Positions 41,809 to 50,434 of a stretch of DNA of 64,000 nt are shown one piece after another. The notes beneath the pieces are model-generated. The model worked only from the letters and a program-made list of their open reading frames with translations, did no database searches and was not told where the DNA came from. Made by a program: the position numbers and the translations under genes. The stretch is taken from positions 1 through 64,000 of the forward strand of contig CAYMEW010000023.1 in assembly GCA_964389755.1 (NCBI GenBank), in the 5' to 3' direction. This DNA comes from JBBSUQ01 sp964389755 (GTDB lineage: Bacteria; Bacteroidota; Bacteroidia; Flavobacteriales_D; Crocinitomicaceae). Numbering within the stretch: the first letter of the stretch is position 1; the number at the start of each line of letters is the position of its first letter.

Positions 41809-42259
41809 ATTTTTCCGGGAAAATATCACGGATTTTCTTGCAGCGGTAATCGAATATTTCTTCAATGCGCTTGCGAACCATGCGATGTGCTATCTTCCCG
41901 ATCACGCCAAGCGGCAGATCATACGAAAGCAGGTCGTTCATCAGTACGCCACCTTCCACTTTCCGGAAGTAGTGTTCATGATGCCAAAAGCGGTAAGGAC
42001 CTTTTCGTTGCTCGTCGATAAACATATTCATCGGATCGATCTTCGTGATTTCCGTAACCCAGTTAACCGGCAGCCCCATCAACGGACGTACGCGGTACGA
42101 GATCATCATGCCTTCATACATCTCGTCCGGAACTTCGGTCAGGATATCAAAACCCATATAGTCGGGAGTGATTAGTTTCAGGTTTGCGGGATCCGAGAAA
42201 AAATCCCAGCATTGTTCGATTTCGGCCGAAATAAATTGCTCTGCTTTAAACTGGTACAT
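41795..42259 (-). CDS. SRPBCC/START-like ligand-binding protein
   Basis: A 154-residue helix-grip protein related to polyketide cyclase/dehydrase or YndB-like families (SAEIEQCWDFFSDPANLKLITPD in part, then the strand-rich centre and a C-terminal helix HRMVRKRIEEIFDYR). It has the size and pattern of small lipid- or hydrophobic-ligand-binding proteins. Its 3' end overlaps bioA, the two running tail to tail. No ligand can be named. Confidence 0.75.
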   Translation of the reverse strand: MYQFKAEQFISAEIEQCWDFFSDPANLKLITPDYMGFDILTEVPDEMYEGMMISYRVRPLMGLPVNWVTEITKIDPMNMFIDEQRKGPYRFWHHEHYFRKVEGGVLMNDLLSYDLPLGVIGKIAHRMVRKRIEEIFDYRCKKIRDIFPEKSIPA

Positions 42260-42354
42260 CGCGATTCTTTTGAGGAAGTTACGGGTAAAAAGAACAGCTG
42301 TGATCCGAAAAAGTTTACAGGTAAGAAAGATTTTCCGGTGATTTTAGACATTTG

Positions 42355-42389
42355 AAAAAAGGGTCCGCAAGTACTTTACTTACGGACCC
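42355..42389 (-). terminator. Intrinsic terminator after the 501-aa cargo gene
   Basis: Read on the minus strand, the 7-bp stem GGGTCCG/CGGACCC continues into AAGTA/TACTT after a mismatch, closing a 3-nt loop. A run of six Us follows (the As at 42355-42360). Confidence 0.85.
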
Positions 42390-42401
42390 AAAGACTTCTT
42401 T

Positions 42402-43907
42402 TTATTGTTTTACGAATGGCAGTCTGATTGTTGCGCCATTCTCAAACCGGATCCGAACGAGATAACTCCCGTTACTCAGTCCGCTGACATTGACTTGCTT
42501 CGAAGTTTCGCGGAGCACAGTCTGTCCTGAAAGCGAGATGATCTCAACATCGGAAACCACCGCAGGAGCATCGATGTAGAAATAGTCCCGTGCGGGATTC
42601 GGATAGAGTGAAACCTGCAGATCGCCATATTCCGCAATACCGACGGTATTTACCGAGAAACAGGCTGACGTATCGGAGCAACCCGTGGAATTCGTTCCGA
42701 TCACCGCATAACTCCCGTTTGTCGTCGCCTCGAAACTGGCGCCGGTTCCGACGCTCTGCTGACTGGCACAGTCGATCCAGGTGTAACTGTCCGCAGTTCC
42801 GTTGGCAGTAAGTGATATTCCGTTCGAAGAACTCACAGTCATTGCCGGTAAGGGATCTATCGTAAGGTCCAGTGTCGCAATCGAATCACAACCATTGGCA
42901 TTGGAGAGTGTTTGCGTGTAAATACCGGATTGCGTATAGTTGTTACCGTCCGTCCAGGTATACGAACCGCAGGCACTTACGATTGTGTTGGAATTCGTAC
43001 TTTGCGTAATTGTGAGGCTCAGCGTGATGATCGAATCGCAGCCGGAAGCGCTGGTAAAGGTGTGCGTATACATTCCGGACGTGTAATAGGTCGTTCCGTT
43101 ATAGGTAAATGAGTCGCAGGCATTTTGTCCGAGAGTAGCTGAAAAATTGTCGATTGTCAGGTGGATCGTCAGCAGGCTGTCACACCCCGAACTGTTCGGA
43201 ATCGTGTCGTAGTAAGTTCCGTCCGAAGTATATGTTTCATCTCCGCTTGGTACGGTATAGCTGCTGCATGCGGATGTTGTAATGACCGCACCGGTATTGC
43301 AGACGTTGTACACTTCGAGATCGTCGAATAAAAATCCGTCATTTCCTCCGGCAAAATAGTAATCGTCGTATTGTGAAAGGCGAATGACATAGGTGGAAGT
43401 GAATGAAAGTCCGTAAAGGGCATTGATACTATCCAGGCTCAGGTCAAAATGTGTCCAGCTGAGATCCGTGTAGGAGTCGCCGTTCAGGTCGAGCACTTTA
43501 GTGAAACTGGTTCCGCCGTTGTCGGAAACATAAATCCCGTCCTGTGGATGCGTTTCGTCGTTCCAGTCTGACCACCAGAAACCCAGGCGCAATCCCGAGT
43601 TGCCGGAAAGGTCCAGGTGCAGATCGGCCTCGTTCAGGTTAAAGGAGCCGGCAGGTTGCGCATTGTGCATCCCCATAAAATAATTGCCGCTGTGTGAATT
43701 AGCCGTTGTGCCGCCGAAGGTAAGCGTACCGGTAGTAAAGGTCGTAATTTCCCCGGTAGAAGTACTGCTCGTTGTCGTCCAGTAAGGATCGAGCCCCGAC
43801 TCAAAACCGGTACTGTAAGGAGCGGTGGTGTATGTTTGAGAAAGTGCGGTGAACCCGATAGCGGTCAGGCAAAAAGCAATGCTGTTACGGAGTAACTGTT
43901 TTTTCAT
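42402..43907 (-). CDS. Secreted T9SS type A cargo with GCDS-type repeats
   Basis: A 501-residue exported protein. The signal peptide (1-24, ending ALSQ) is followed by a jelly-roll domain (about 28-205). After it come three to four cysteine-paired repeats of about 45 residues, each starting C(D/G)S(F/Y) and containing (S/N)GCDSxxTLxLTI (about 205-355), then a short Ser/Thr-rich domain. The C-terminal T9SS type A sorting domain has LQVSLYPNPARDYF and ends TIRLPFVKQ. It is the third type A cargo in the window, monocistronic with a clear terminator. Surface adhesion or degradation is possible; the function is unknown. Confidence 0.88.
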   Translation of the reverse strand: MKKQLLRNSIAFCLTAIGFTALSQTYTTAPYSTGFESGLDPYWTTTSSTSTGEITTFTTGTLTFGGTTANSHSGNYFMGMHNAQPAGSFNLNEADLHLDLSGNSGLRLGFWWSDWNDETHPQDGIYVSDNGGTSFTKVLDLNGDSYTDLSWTHFDLSLDSINALYGLSFTSTYVIRLSQYDDYYFAGGNDGFLFDDLEVYNVCNTGAVITTSACSSYTVPSGDETYTSDGTYYDTIPNSSGCDSLLTIHLTIDNFSATLGQNACDSFTYNGTTYYTSGMYTHTFTSASGCDSIITLSLTITQSTNSNTIVSACGSYTWTDGNNYTQSGIYTQTLSNANGCDSIATLDLTIDPLPAMTVSSSNGISLTANGTADSYTWIDCASQQSVGTGASFEATTNGSYAVIGTNSTGCSDTSACFSVNTVGIAEYGDLQVSLYPNPARDYFYIDAPAVVSDVEIISLSGQTVLRETSKQVNVSGLSNGSYLVRIRFENGATIRLPFVKQ

Positions 43908-44052
43908 AGTAATGTAGTTAAAGTTTTATGAATCCTCAAAATAGTGGTATTTACGACATTAAAAAAATTTAATGCGGTTTTTTAACGGATTCGCACGTAA
44001 AAAGAGTGTATTTACATCCGGGAGTTGTTCGCAGGAAAAAAATCGCGCGATT

Positions 44053-44448
44053 CTACTCGATCGCAAAAGCGTAAGACAGGATAAAGGGTACAAGCAGGAT
44101 CTTGACAATGAGTATGTTCGAAATTACACGGTCGGTCACGGTAATTTCAGGTTCATTGTACCTCGGACTCATAAAACTGGGACTCAGGCGAAAGTCGCGA
44201 CCGTTGGCATGCATACTCCAACGCATCAGTGCCCATTCGGTAATAAAGATCAGCAGGGGAGTTAAAAAAACGGAATAGATCGAATGAATGCGGTGAGAGA
44301 CTCCCAACTCGATCGTATTTACTTTGTAAAAAGCATAAGCAGCGAGCAGCAGGCCTAATGAAAAGCGTAAAGCCAACGAGTTCCATCGCTGTTTCCGCGT
44401 CACAATAAGCAGCATGCAGAATCCGATAATGAGAAGTATACTCACCAT
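44053..44448 (-). CDS. Hypothetical membrane protein
   Basis: A 131-residue protein with four predicted hydrophobic segments: MVSILLIIGFCMLLIV, RFSLGLLLAAYAFY, IYSVFLTPLLIFITEWAL, and a C-terminal one, VISNILIVKILLVPFILSYA. It has no signal peptide or lipobox and no family I recognise. A perfect -7 element (44456-44463) lies 7 nt before the ATG. It stands alone between a cargo gene and pdhB. Confidence 0.6.
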   Translation of the reverse strand: MVSILLIIGFCMLLIVTRKQRWNSLALRFSLGLLLAAYAFYKVNTIELGVSHRIHSIYSVFLTPLLIFITEWALMRWSMHANGRDFRLSPSFMSPRYNEPEITVTDRVISNILIVKILLVPFILSYAFAIE

Positions 44449-44455
44449 GTTTCTG

Positions 44456-44463
44456 CAAAAATA
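44456..44463 (-). promoter_or_regulatory. -7 element of the 131-aa membrane protein gene
   Basis: The minus strand reads TATTTTTG, a perfect TAnnTTTG, 7 nt from the ATG. Confidence 0.4.
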
Positions 44464-44589
44464 ACAAAAATGTTAAAAATCATTAAGCGGTTTATATAAA
44501 ACGGATTACATCCGCAAGTTAGCAGGATCTTTGAACCCGGAAGTTCAGGGATTTCCGAAACATCCGTGAAACACGGTTGCGCGACTTAC

Positions 44590-45570
44590 TTAATTTCTGT
44601 AAAGAGTAGCTTTTACGGCATCTACCACGCGCTGTACATTCGGAAGCGCTTCCTCGATGAGGGTGGGTGAAAATGCAAAAGGTGTGTCTGTTTGTGTCAC
44701 ACGCATTACCGGCGCATCTAAATAATCAAAAGCGTATCGTTGCAGGTAGTATGCCATTTCGGAAGAGATTGAAGCCAGAGGCCAGCTTTCCTCGACACAC
44801 ACGCAACGATTGGTTTTTTTGATGGATTCTACCACGGTTTTGTAATCGATCGGTCGCACGGTACGCAGGTCGATGATCTCCACGGAAATATTTTCCTTGG
44901 CGAGTGCTTCGGCCGCTTCATGTACCACTTTAATGATCTTACCGAATGTTACAATGGTCACGTCGCTTCCTTTTCGCTTGATATCGGCAACTCCGATCGG
45001 GATCAGGTATTCTCCCTCCGGGATCTCTCCCTTATCACCGTACATTTTTTCGGATTCCAGGAAAACAACCGGGTCGTTATCACGAATGGCTGACTTCAAA
45101 AGTCCTTTGGCATCGTAAGGCGTGGAAGGAGTGATCACTTTCAGGCCAGGAACGTGTGCATAAAATGATTCGAAACTTTGAGAGTGCGTTGCAGCCAGCT
45201 GACCGGCCTGTCCGTTACCACCGCGAAAAACGATGGGACAGTTATATTGTCCGCCAGACATTTGCAGCATTTTTGCCGCACTGTTAATAATCTGGTCTGC
45301 TGCGAGGATCGCAAAGTTCCAGGTCATGAATTCAACAATCGGACGAAGTCCGTTCATCGAAGCACCCACACCGATTCCGGCAAAACCGAGTTCGGCGATC
45401 GGAGTGTCAAGGATCCGGTCAGGCCCGAATTCATCGAGCATTCCCTGTGAAACTTTATAAGCACCGTTGTATTCTGCAACTTCTTCTCCCATGAGAAAAA
45501 CGTTGTTGTCGCGGCGCATCTCTTCGGACATCGCTTCGCGGAGTGCTTCTCTAAACTGTACCGTTTTCAT
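44590..45570 (-). CDS. pdhB: Pyruvate dehydrogenase E1 component subunit beta
   Basis: Half of the E1 enzyme that decarboxylates pyruvate with thiamine diphosphate. The 326-residue protein has the transketolase pyrimidine-binding block (GEEVAEYNGAYKVSQGMLDE and FRGGNGQAGQLAATHSQ, in part) and the C-terminal domain with RPIDYKTVVESI and CVCVEESWPLAS. The ATG at 45570 is the family start; the upstream frame crosses the promoter. pdhA and the E2/E3 genes are not adjacent, so the complex genes are split. A perfect -7 (45602-45609) with a -33 TTG precedes it. Confidence 0.93.
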   Translation of the reverse strand: MKTVQFREALREAMSEEMRRDNNVFLMGEEVAEYNGAYKVSQGMLDEFGPDRILDTPIAELGFAGIGVGASMNGLRPIVEFMTWNFAILAADQIINSAAKMLQMSGGQYNCPIVFRGGNGQAGQLAATHSQSFESFYAHVPGLKVITPSTPYDAKGLLKSAIRDNDPVVFLESEKMYGDKGEIPEGEYLIPIGVADIKRKGSDVTIVTFGKIIKVVHEAAEALAKENISVEIIDLRTVRPIDYKTVVESIKKTNRCVCVEESWPLASISSEMAYYLQRYAFDYLDAPVMRVTQTDTPFAFSPTLIEEALPNVQRVVDAVKATLYRN

Positions 45571-45872
45571 AACAAAACCAATTTTTCGACTATGCGGGAC
45601 GCAAATGTAGGAATTTTCCATTAGCACATGACAATATCTTAAAGCATAAAATAGCCTGTGATCCCGTTCAGCTGATCTTTTCGGTGGGTGTATATCCCTT
45701 ATTCATTTCCTTTTGAATGCACCGGCATTTATCAAATAGGCAGATTTCGAGCACACAACGCGTTTTATTTATTATGCATGCTTAATTATTTTTCGGTATT
45801 TTTTCGCCCGGAACAACGCTAAAATTTAGATTATATGTATTTTAGCGAACAATTATTGAAACACGAAAAAAC
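45571..45872. other. 302-bp divergent intergenic region between pdhB and etfB
   Basis: No gene. It holds the pdhB promoter on the minus strand and, near 45838, a one-mismatch -7 for etfB on the plus strand. I see no riboswitch or conserved RNA. The middle contains ATGCATGC, an A/T-flanked near-palindrome too weak to call an operator. Confidence 0.5.
45602..45634 (-). promoter_or_regulatory. pdhB promoter
   Basis: On the minus strand, TTG (45634-45632) is followed after 22 nt by TACATTTG (45609-45602), a perfect TAnnTTTG, 31 nt before the ATG. Confidence 0.6.
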
Positions 45873-46613
45873 ATGAAAATATTAGTATGCATCAGTAAAG
45901 CGCCGGATACGACGTCCAAAATAGCCTTTACTGACGGGAATACCCGCTTCGATGAGAATGGTGTACAGTTCATTGTGAACCCGTACGACGAATGGTATGC
46001 GCTTGTGCGTGCACTCGAACTCAAGGAGGCCAATGGCGGAAACGTGACCATTATCACCGTGGGACCGGCAGCCGATGAGTCCATCATCCGGAAAGCGCTC
46101 GCGATCGGTGCAGACGATGCCGTTCGCGTGGATGCCGATCCGAAAGATGCGTATTTTACGGCCATGCAGATCGCGGCTTATGCCAAAGCCAATTCCTTTG
46201 ATATGATCCTGACCGGGAAAGAAACCATCAATTACAATGGTTCACAGGTAGGAGGAATGATTGCCGAAGCACTCGACCAGCCGTTTATCTCTTTGGCGAC
46301 AAAACTCGATATGAACGGAAATACGGCTACCCTCGAGCGTGAGATTGTGGGAGGAATCCAGGTCGTTCAGGTAGACCTGCCCTTTGTGGCATCCTGTGCG
46401 AAAGGAATGGCCGAGCAACGCATTCCGAACATGCGTGGTATCATGGCTGCGCGTACCAAGCCGCTCAACGTGGTTCCGGCAGAACAGGTCGATGATCTTA
46501 CTGCATTCGTTTCTTATGCGACACCGGAAGCGAAAAAAGCCGTGAAAATGATCGATCCTGAAAACATGGACGAACTGGTGGAATTGCTCCACAACGAAGC
46601 AAAAGTGATTTAA
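45873..46613 (+). CDS. etfB: Electron transfer flavoprotein subunit beta
   Basis: EtfB pairs with EtfA to accept electrons from acyl-CoA dehydrogenases and other flavoenzymes and pass them to the quinone pool. In 246 residues it has the adenine-binding beta fold (MKILVCISKAPDTTSK, then NPYDEWYALVRALELKEANG) and the signature VQVDLPFVASCAKG near residue 167. It starts an operon with etfA 18 nt downstream. Confidence 0.94.
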   Translation: MKILVCISKAPDTTSKIAFTDGNTRFDENGVQFIVNPYDEWYALVRALELKEANGGNVTIITVGPAADESIIRKALAIGADDAVRVDADPKDAYFTAMQIAAYAKANSFDMILTGKETINYNGSQVGGMIAEALDQPFISLATKLDMNGNTATLEREIVGGIQVVQVDLPFVASCAKGMAEQRIPNMRGIMAARTKPLNVVPAEQVDDLTAFVSYATPEAKKAVKMIDPENMDELVELLHNEAKVI

Positions 46614-46631
46614 ATTTTTTTCTAAGAGATT

Positions 46632-47570
46632 ATGTCAGTATTAGTATATATCAACAGCATGAACGGCCTTCCGAAAAACGCACTCGAAGCCGTTACGTAT
46701 GCACGCAAACTCGGTGAATCCGTTGTGGCCGTCACTTCCGGGAAGGCGGATGAAAGCGCCCTGGCAAGCCTGGGTGAATACGGAGCAGAGAAGGTACTCG
46801 TGGACCGTTCGATCCACAGCGATGATATTCAGCAAATTACACGACTCGTAGCTGCGGCTGCCGAAAATACCGGAGCAAAAACAGTTGTTTTTTCGCACGA
46901 TCTGATCGCAAAAGCGGTGGCGCCGCGTCTTTCCGTACGACTGAAAGCAGGACTCGTATCCGGCGCGATCGACGTACCGGGTGAGAACGGCACGAAAGTG
47001 AACGTATTTTCCGGGAAAGCTTTCGGAACGGTAAAAGTAAACTCAGACCGCAAGATCATTTCGCTGCTTCCGAATAGCTTTCAGCCCGAAAAATCAGGAA
47101 GTGCATGCAGCGTGGAAGAGTTTAACAGCAACGCGGGCGAATCACGCGTGAAAGTGCTTGAAACAAAAGTTCCGGAAGGTGAAATTCCGCTGCCGGAAGC
47201 AGAACTCGTCGTATCCGGAGGTCGCGGACTGAAAGGCCCGGAAAACTGGGGTATGATCGAAGAACTGGCCGATGCGCTCGGAGCTGCAACAGCCTGCTCC
47301 CGCCCGGTGGCAGACATTGGCTGGCGTCCGCATCATGAACACGTGGGACAAACAGGAGTGGCGATCCGCCCGAACCTGTATATCGCTGTAGGGATCTCCG
47401 GAGCCATCCAGCATTTGGCCGGTGTAAACGGTTCAAAAAAGATCGTGGTGATCAATACCGATCCGGAAGCACCCTTCTTTAAAGCCGCCGACTATGGTGT
47501 GGTAGGAGATGCTTTTGAAGTCGTTCCAAGGCTCACCGAAGCTGTGAAAAAATTCAAAGCGAGCCATTAG
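46632..47570 (+). CDS. etfA: Electron transfer flavoprotein subunit alpha
   Basis: The FAD-binding partner of EtfB. In 312 residues it contains the N-terminal domain and the C-terminal FAD domain with VVSGGRGLKGPENWGMIEEL (in part), GWRPHHEHVGQTGVAIRPNLY and GISGAIQHLAGVNGSKKIVVIN. It directly follows etfB. A terminator-like hairpin is found 43 nt after the stop. Confidence 0.95.
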   Translation: MSVLVYINSMNGLPKNALEAVTYARKLGESVVAVTSGKADESALASLGEYGAEKVLVDRSIHSDDIQQITRLVAAAAENTGAKTVVFSHDLIAKAVAPRLSVRLKAGLVSGAIDVPGENGTKVNVFSGKAFGTVKVNSDRKIISLLPNSFQPEKSGSACSVEEFNSNAGESRVKVLETKVPEGEIPLPEAELVVSGGRGLKGPENWGMIEELADALGAATACSRPVADIGWRPHHEHVGQTGVAIRPNLYIAVGISGAIQHLAGVNGSKKIVVINTDPEAPFFKAADYGVVGDAFEVVPRLTEAVKKFKASH

Positions 47571-47612
47571 TAATTGGATTAGAAATAGTATTTTTATACC
47601 GTAATTACAGTT

Positions 47613-47640
47613 AGGGAAGCACGAAATGCTTCCTTAATTG
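47613..47640 (+). terminator. Probable terminator after etfA
   Basis: A 7-bp stem GGAAGCA/TGCTTCC, extended by one wobble and one A-T pair, has a CGAAA loop and is followed by TTAATTGTTTTT. Confidence 0.6.
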
Positions 47641-47674
47641 TTTTTAAAAAAGTCAATTTTGAACCCGCAGGAGA

Positions 47675-48262
47675 ATGGACAAAGTAAAACTTGAAATTGT
47701 TGGATTATCATACAGTCAGACTCAATCGGGCGCGTATGCTTTAGTTCTCTCCGAGGTTGGTGGCAAACGAAGACTACCCATCATTATCGGAGGTTTTGAA
47801 GCACAGGCAATCGCTATCGAGCTCGAAAAAATGGTGCCGACGCGGCCGCTTACACACGACCTTTTTAAAAGTTTCGCCAATTCATTCTCCATTCGCATCA
47901 AGGAAGTTGTGATCTACAACCTCAGTGAAGGAATCTTTTATTCAAAGCTCATCTGCGAAAAGGACGGACAAATTACCGAAATTGACGCTCGCACTTCAGA
48001 CGCCATTGCGATTGGTGTGCGGTTTAACTGCCCCATATTTACCTTTGAAAGTATTCTTTCCAGTGCCGGAATTCTGCTCGATGAATCTGAAGAAACGACC
48101 GGGCCGCTCACTGCCGAAAGCGAAAGTGAACCGGAAACGAAAGATTCCATGCAGTCGCTTTCCACCGAAGAACTCGAAAGACAATTAAACGAGGCTATTG
48201 AAAACGAAAACTATGAACTTGCTTCCAAAATCCGGGACGAGATCAATAAACGCGAGTCTTAA
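47675..48262 (+). CDS. Bifunctional nuclease family protein with UVR motif
   Basis: A 195-residue protein. Residues 1-140 form the DUF151/bifunctional nuclease domain (KRRLPIIIGGFEAQAIAIEL, then DARTSDAIAIGVRFNCPI), which in characterised homologues cleaves DNA and RNA and is linked to stress. A C-terminal UVR coiled-coil motif (EELERQLNEAIENENYELAS, about 165-190) resembles those in UvrB, UvrC and Clp ATPases and may bind a partner. The gene shares its last 50 nt with the start of the nucleoside transporter. Confidence 0.85.
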   Translation: MDKVKLEIVGLSYSQTQSGAYALVLSEVGGKRRLPIIIGGFEAQAIAIELEKMVPTRPLTHDLFKSFANSFSIRIKEVVIYNLSEGIFYSKLICEKDGQITEIDARTSDAIAIGVRFNCPIFTFESILSSAGILLDESEETTGPLTAESESEPETKDSMQSLSTEELERQLNEAIENENYELASKIRDEINKRES

Positions 48263-49871
48263 GTACTTCGTTGCTATTGCTTCCTGCCTGTTCCTGGCAT
48301 TTTCGACTACTGCTCAGCAAGGGTTCAACGACGAAGTATACAAACGTCGGAATTTTGAACTTCGCCTGCGGAAGGATGGTACTTTTAAAAATACGGACAG
48401 CCTGCTCAGCACTTACAAAAAAGGCAACTGGCACCTCGAAAACGGGAAACTGATCCTTGAAGGCACCACGTCGGATACGCTGACGGCTTCTGAAAAACTC
48501 GACCTCGTTTTTAGTTCCGATAATAAGATTACGCTGGTAAAGAACGGCGCGCGCTTTTCGTTTCACGATGAAGAAAGTTCCGCGCAACAGATCGGAATCT
48601 CCTTTGTGTCGATACTTCGCGGTTTGCTTGGGCTGCTCTTCTTATTTGTCGTCGGTTACTTATTCAGCCGGAATCGCAGGCGGATCAACTGGCACATTGT
48701 AGTGCGCGGCACATTGCTGCAGCTCATCCTGGCCGTTCTGATCCTGAAAGTTCCCTTCTTTTCGGTGATCTTCGAATGGCTGGCGAAAGCTTTTGCGCGC
48801 GTGATCGAATTTGCCCACGAAGGTGCGGTATTCCTCTTCGGGGGAGGTGAGGGAATGCCTGATATGCTGAAAAACTTCGCCTTCTGGATCCTGCCGTCCG
48901 TGATTTTCTTTTCAGCCCTTTCGAGCCTGCTTTACTATTTCGGTATCCTACAGCTCGTTGTAAAAGGAATGGCCTGGATCATGAAAAGAATACTTGGCAT
49001 TTCCGGTGCCGAATCCGTGGCGGCCGCTGCAAACATATTTATCGGGCAAACCGAGGCGCCGCTGCTTGTTAAACCGTACCTCGGGCGCATGACCAAATCC
49101 GAGATCCTCTGCCTGATGGTGGGCGGGATGGCAACCATTGCCGGTGGCGTTCTTGCTGCTGTGATCGGTATTTTGGGCGAAGGGGACACGGCAAAAGAAC
49201 TTTTCTATGCCAAACACCTGCTTACCGCATCGATTATGTCGGCCCCGGCCGCGATCGTATTTGCGAAAATGCTTGTGCCGGAAGAGGAAAAGATCGACGA
49301 GAACCTCGAGGTTTCCCGCGAAAAGATCGGTGCCAATGCACTGGAAGCAATTACCAACGGTACGACCGACGGATTGAAACTCGCCGTAAATGTCGGTGCC
49401 ATGCTCATCGTCTTTATCAGTTTAGTCGCACTTTGCAACTACATTCTCGGGAAAGTGGGCGATGTTACCGCGCTCAACGGGCTGATTGCCTCGGGAGGCA
49501 TGTACGCGAGCCTGAGTTTTGAAAGTATAGCGGGCTACATGCTGTCGCCGGTTGCCTGGATCATGGGCGTGGAATGGCAGGATTGCATGTATTTCGGGCA
49601 ATTGCTGGGTGAAAAGACCATTCTCAACGAATTTATCGCGTATCCGCACCTGGGTGGAATTCAGGATGAACTTTCGGAGAAAACAGTGATCATGAGTACA
49701 TATGTGCTTTGCGGGTTTGCGAACATTGCTTCGATTGGGATACAGGTCGGCGGAATCGGCATACTCGTGCCGGAAAAAAAGAGTCTGCTGGCCCGTTATG
49801 GTGTCCTGGCACTGCTCGGCGGAACACTTGCCTGCATGTCAACGGCGATCCTGGCGGGAATGTTGTTCTGA
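48213..49871 (+). CDS. CNT-family nucleoside transporter with N-terminal exported domain
   Basis: A 552-residue inner-membrane transporter. The C-terminal two thirds (about 130-552) match the concentrative nucleoside transporter family: an eight-helix core with GQTEAPLLVKPYLGRMTKSE, GTTDGLKLAVNVGAMLIVF and the final ICGFANIASIGIQVGGIG-type block, here CGFANIASIGIQVGGIG. Residues about 14-38 look like a signal anchor, followed by a 75-residue soluble domain (DEVYKRRNFELRLRKDGTFK) with lipocalin-like strands that standard NupC proteins lack. The start at 48213 is the only ATG that gives a signal, and it overlaps the upstream gene by 50 nt. Substrates are presumably nucleosides with Na+ or H+. 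Confidence 0.85.
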   Translation: MNLLPKSGTRSINASLKYFVAIASCLFLAFSTTAQQGFNDEVYKRRNFELRLRKDGTFKNTDSLLSTYKKGNWHLENGKLILEGTTSDTLTASEKLDLVFSSDNKITLVKNGARFSFHDEESSAQQIGISFVSILRGLLGLLFLFVVGYLFSRNRRRINWHIVVRGTLLQLILAVLILKVPFFSVIFEWLAKAFARVIEFAHEGAVFLFGGGEGMPDMLKNFAFWILPSVIFFSALSSLLYYFGILQLVVKGMAWIMKRILGISGAESVAAAANIFIGQTEAPLLVKPYLGRMTKSEILCLMVGGMATIAGGVLAAVIGILGEGDTAKELFYAKHLLTASIMSAPAAIVFAKMLVPEEEKIDENLEVSREKIGANALEAITNGTTDGLKLAVNVGAMLIVFISLVALCNYILGKVGDVTALNGLIASGGMYASLSFESIAGYMLSPVAWIMGVEWQDCMYFGQLLGEKTILNEFIAYPHLGGIQDELSEKTVIMSTYVLCGFANIASIGIQVGGIGILVPEKKSLLARYGVLALLGGTLACMSTAILAGMLF

Positions 49872-50363
49872 TCAGTGAGTGATCGGATCCGTAAAAACCC
49901 ATTTGCTTTTATGCAGTTCCCGGTCAATCAACTGGATTCCGTAACGGATCGTATCGCTGTCCGGCGAAAAAGGATTGTAGAACACCGGTTCAAGCAGTAC
50001 CTCGATCTCACCCGAAATGGAACGCGGCTTGCCCGAATAGATCGGCAATAAGCGGTAACGAAAAACGATCGTGTCGCCGTTGAGGTCGTGGCCAGGTTGC
50101 CATCCGAACTCATCCGTTTTTTCATAGTAAACAAGGTACAGGTTGTTGTAATATTCCGATCCGGGATTATAAGGCGCATTTTGTTCGTCTTCAGCCAGGC
50201 CTATGTCACCTTCGCCGTCCCGGAAAGTCAGTGTCAGGCGTGCGGAATCCCCGGTGATCTTAAAATCTTTATATGAAACAAACGGAACACTCTCGTAATG
50301 TGCATCCTTAAAGCAGGAAGACAGTAAAAGCCCGGGTATGAATGCATATAAAAGTCGGCGCAT
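49872..50363 (-). CDS. Hypothetical lipoprotein
   Basis: A 163-residue exported lipoprotein with lipobox LLSSC (Cys17). The mature region is beta-rich, with a DGEGDIGLAEDEQN loop like those in small immunoglobulin-like Bacteroidota lipoproteins and a C-terminal WVFTDPITH. Its stop codon directly abuts the stop of the nucleoside transporter (TGA/TCA). I cannot name the family. Confidence 0.65.
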   Translation of the reverse strand: MRRLLYAFIPGLLLSSCFKDAHYESVPFVSYKDFKITGDSARLTLTFRDGEGDIGLAEDEQNAPYNPGSEYYNNLYLVYYEKTDEFGWQPGHDLNGDTIVFRYRLLPIYSGKPRSISGEIEVLLEPVFYNPFSPDSDTIRYGIQLIDRELHKSKWVFTDPITH

Positions 50364-50422
50364 GTATCGAAGATACGCTTTTTTTCAATGTACTGCATTT
50401 CGTTTCATTTCGCCGAAGGATG

Positions 50423-50430
50423 TATTTTTG
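50423..50430 (+). promoter_or_regulatory. -7 element of the LuxE-like unit
   Basis: TATTTTTG is a perfect -7 match, just 4 nt before the ATG at 50435, with TTTC 21 nt upstream. Confidence 0.45.
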
Positions 50431-50434
50431 CACT

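Noticed and set aside
50355..50388. Short hairpin GTATC/GATAC followed by Ts near 50365
   Set aside because: The stem is only about five pairs and lies within the 5' end of a minus-strand lipoprotein gene, so it is not a convincing terminator for any plus-strand gene.
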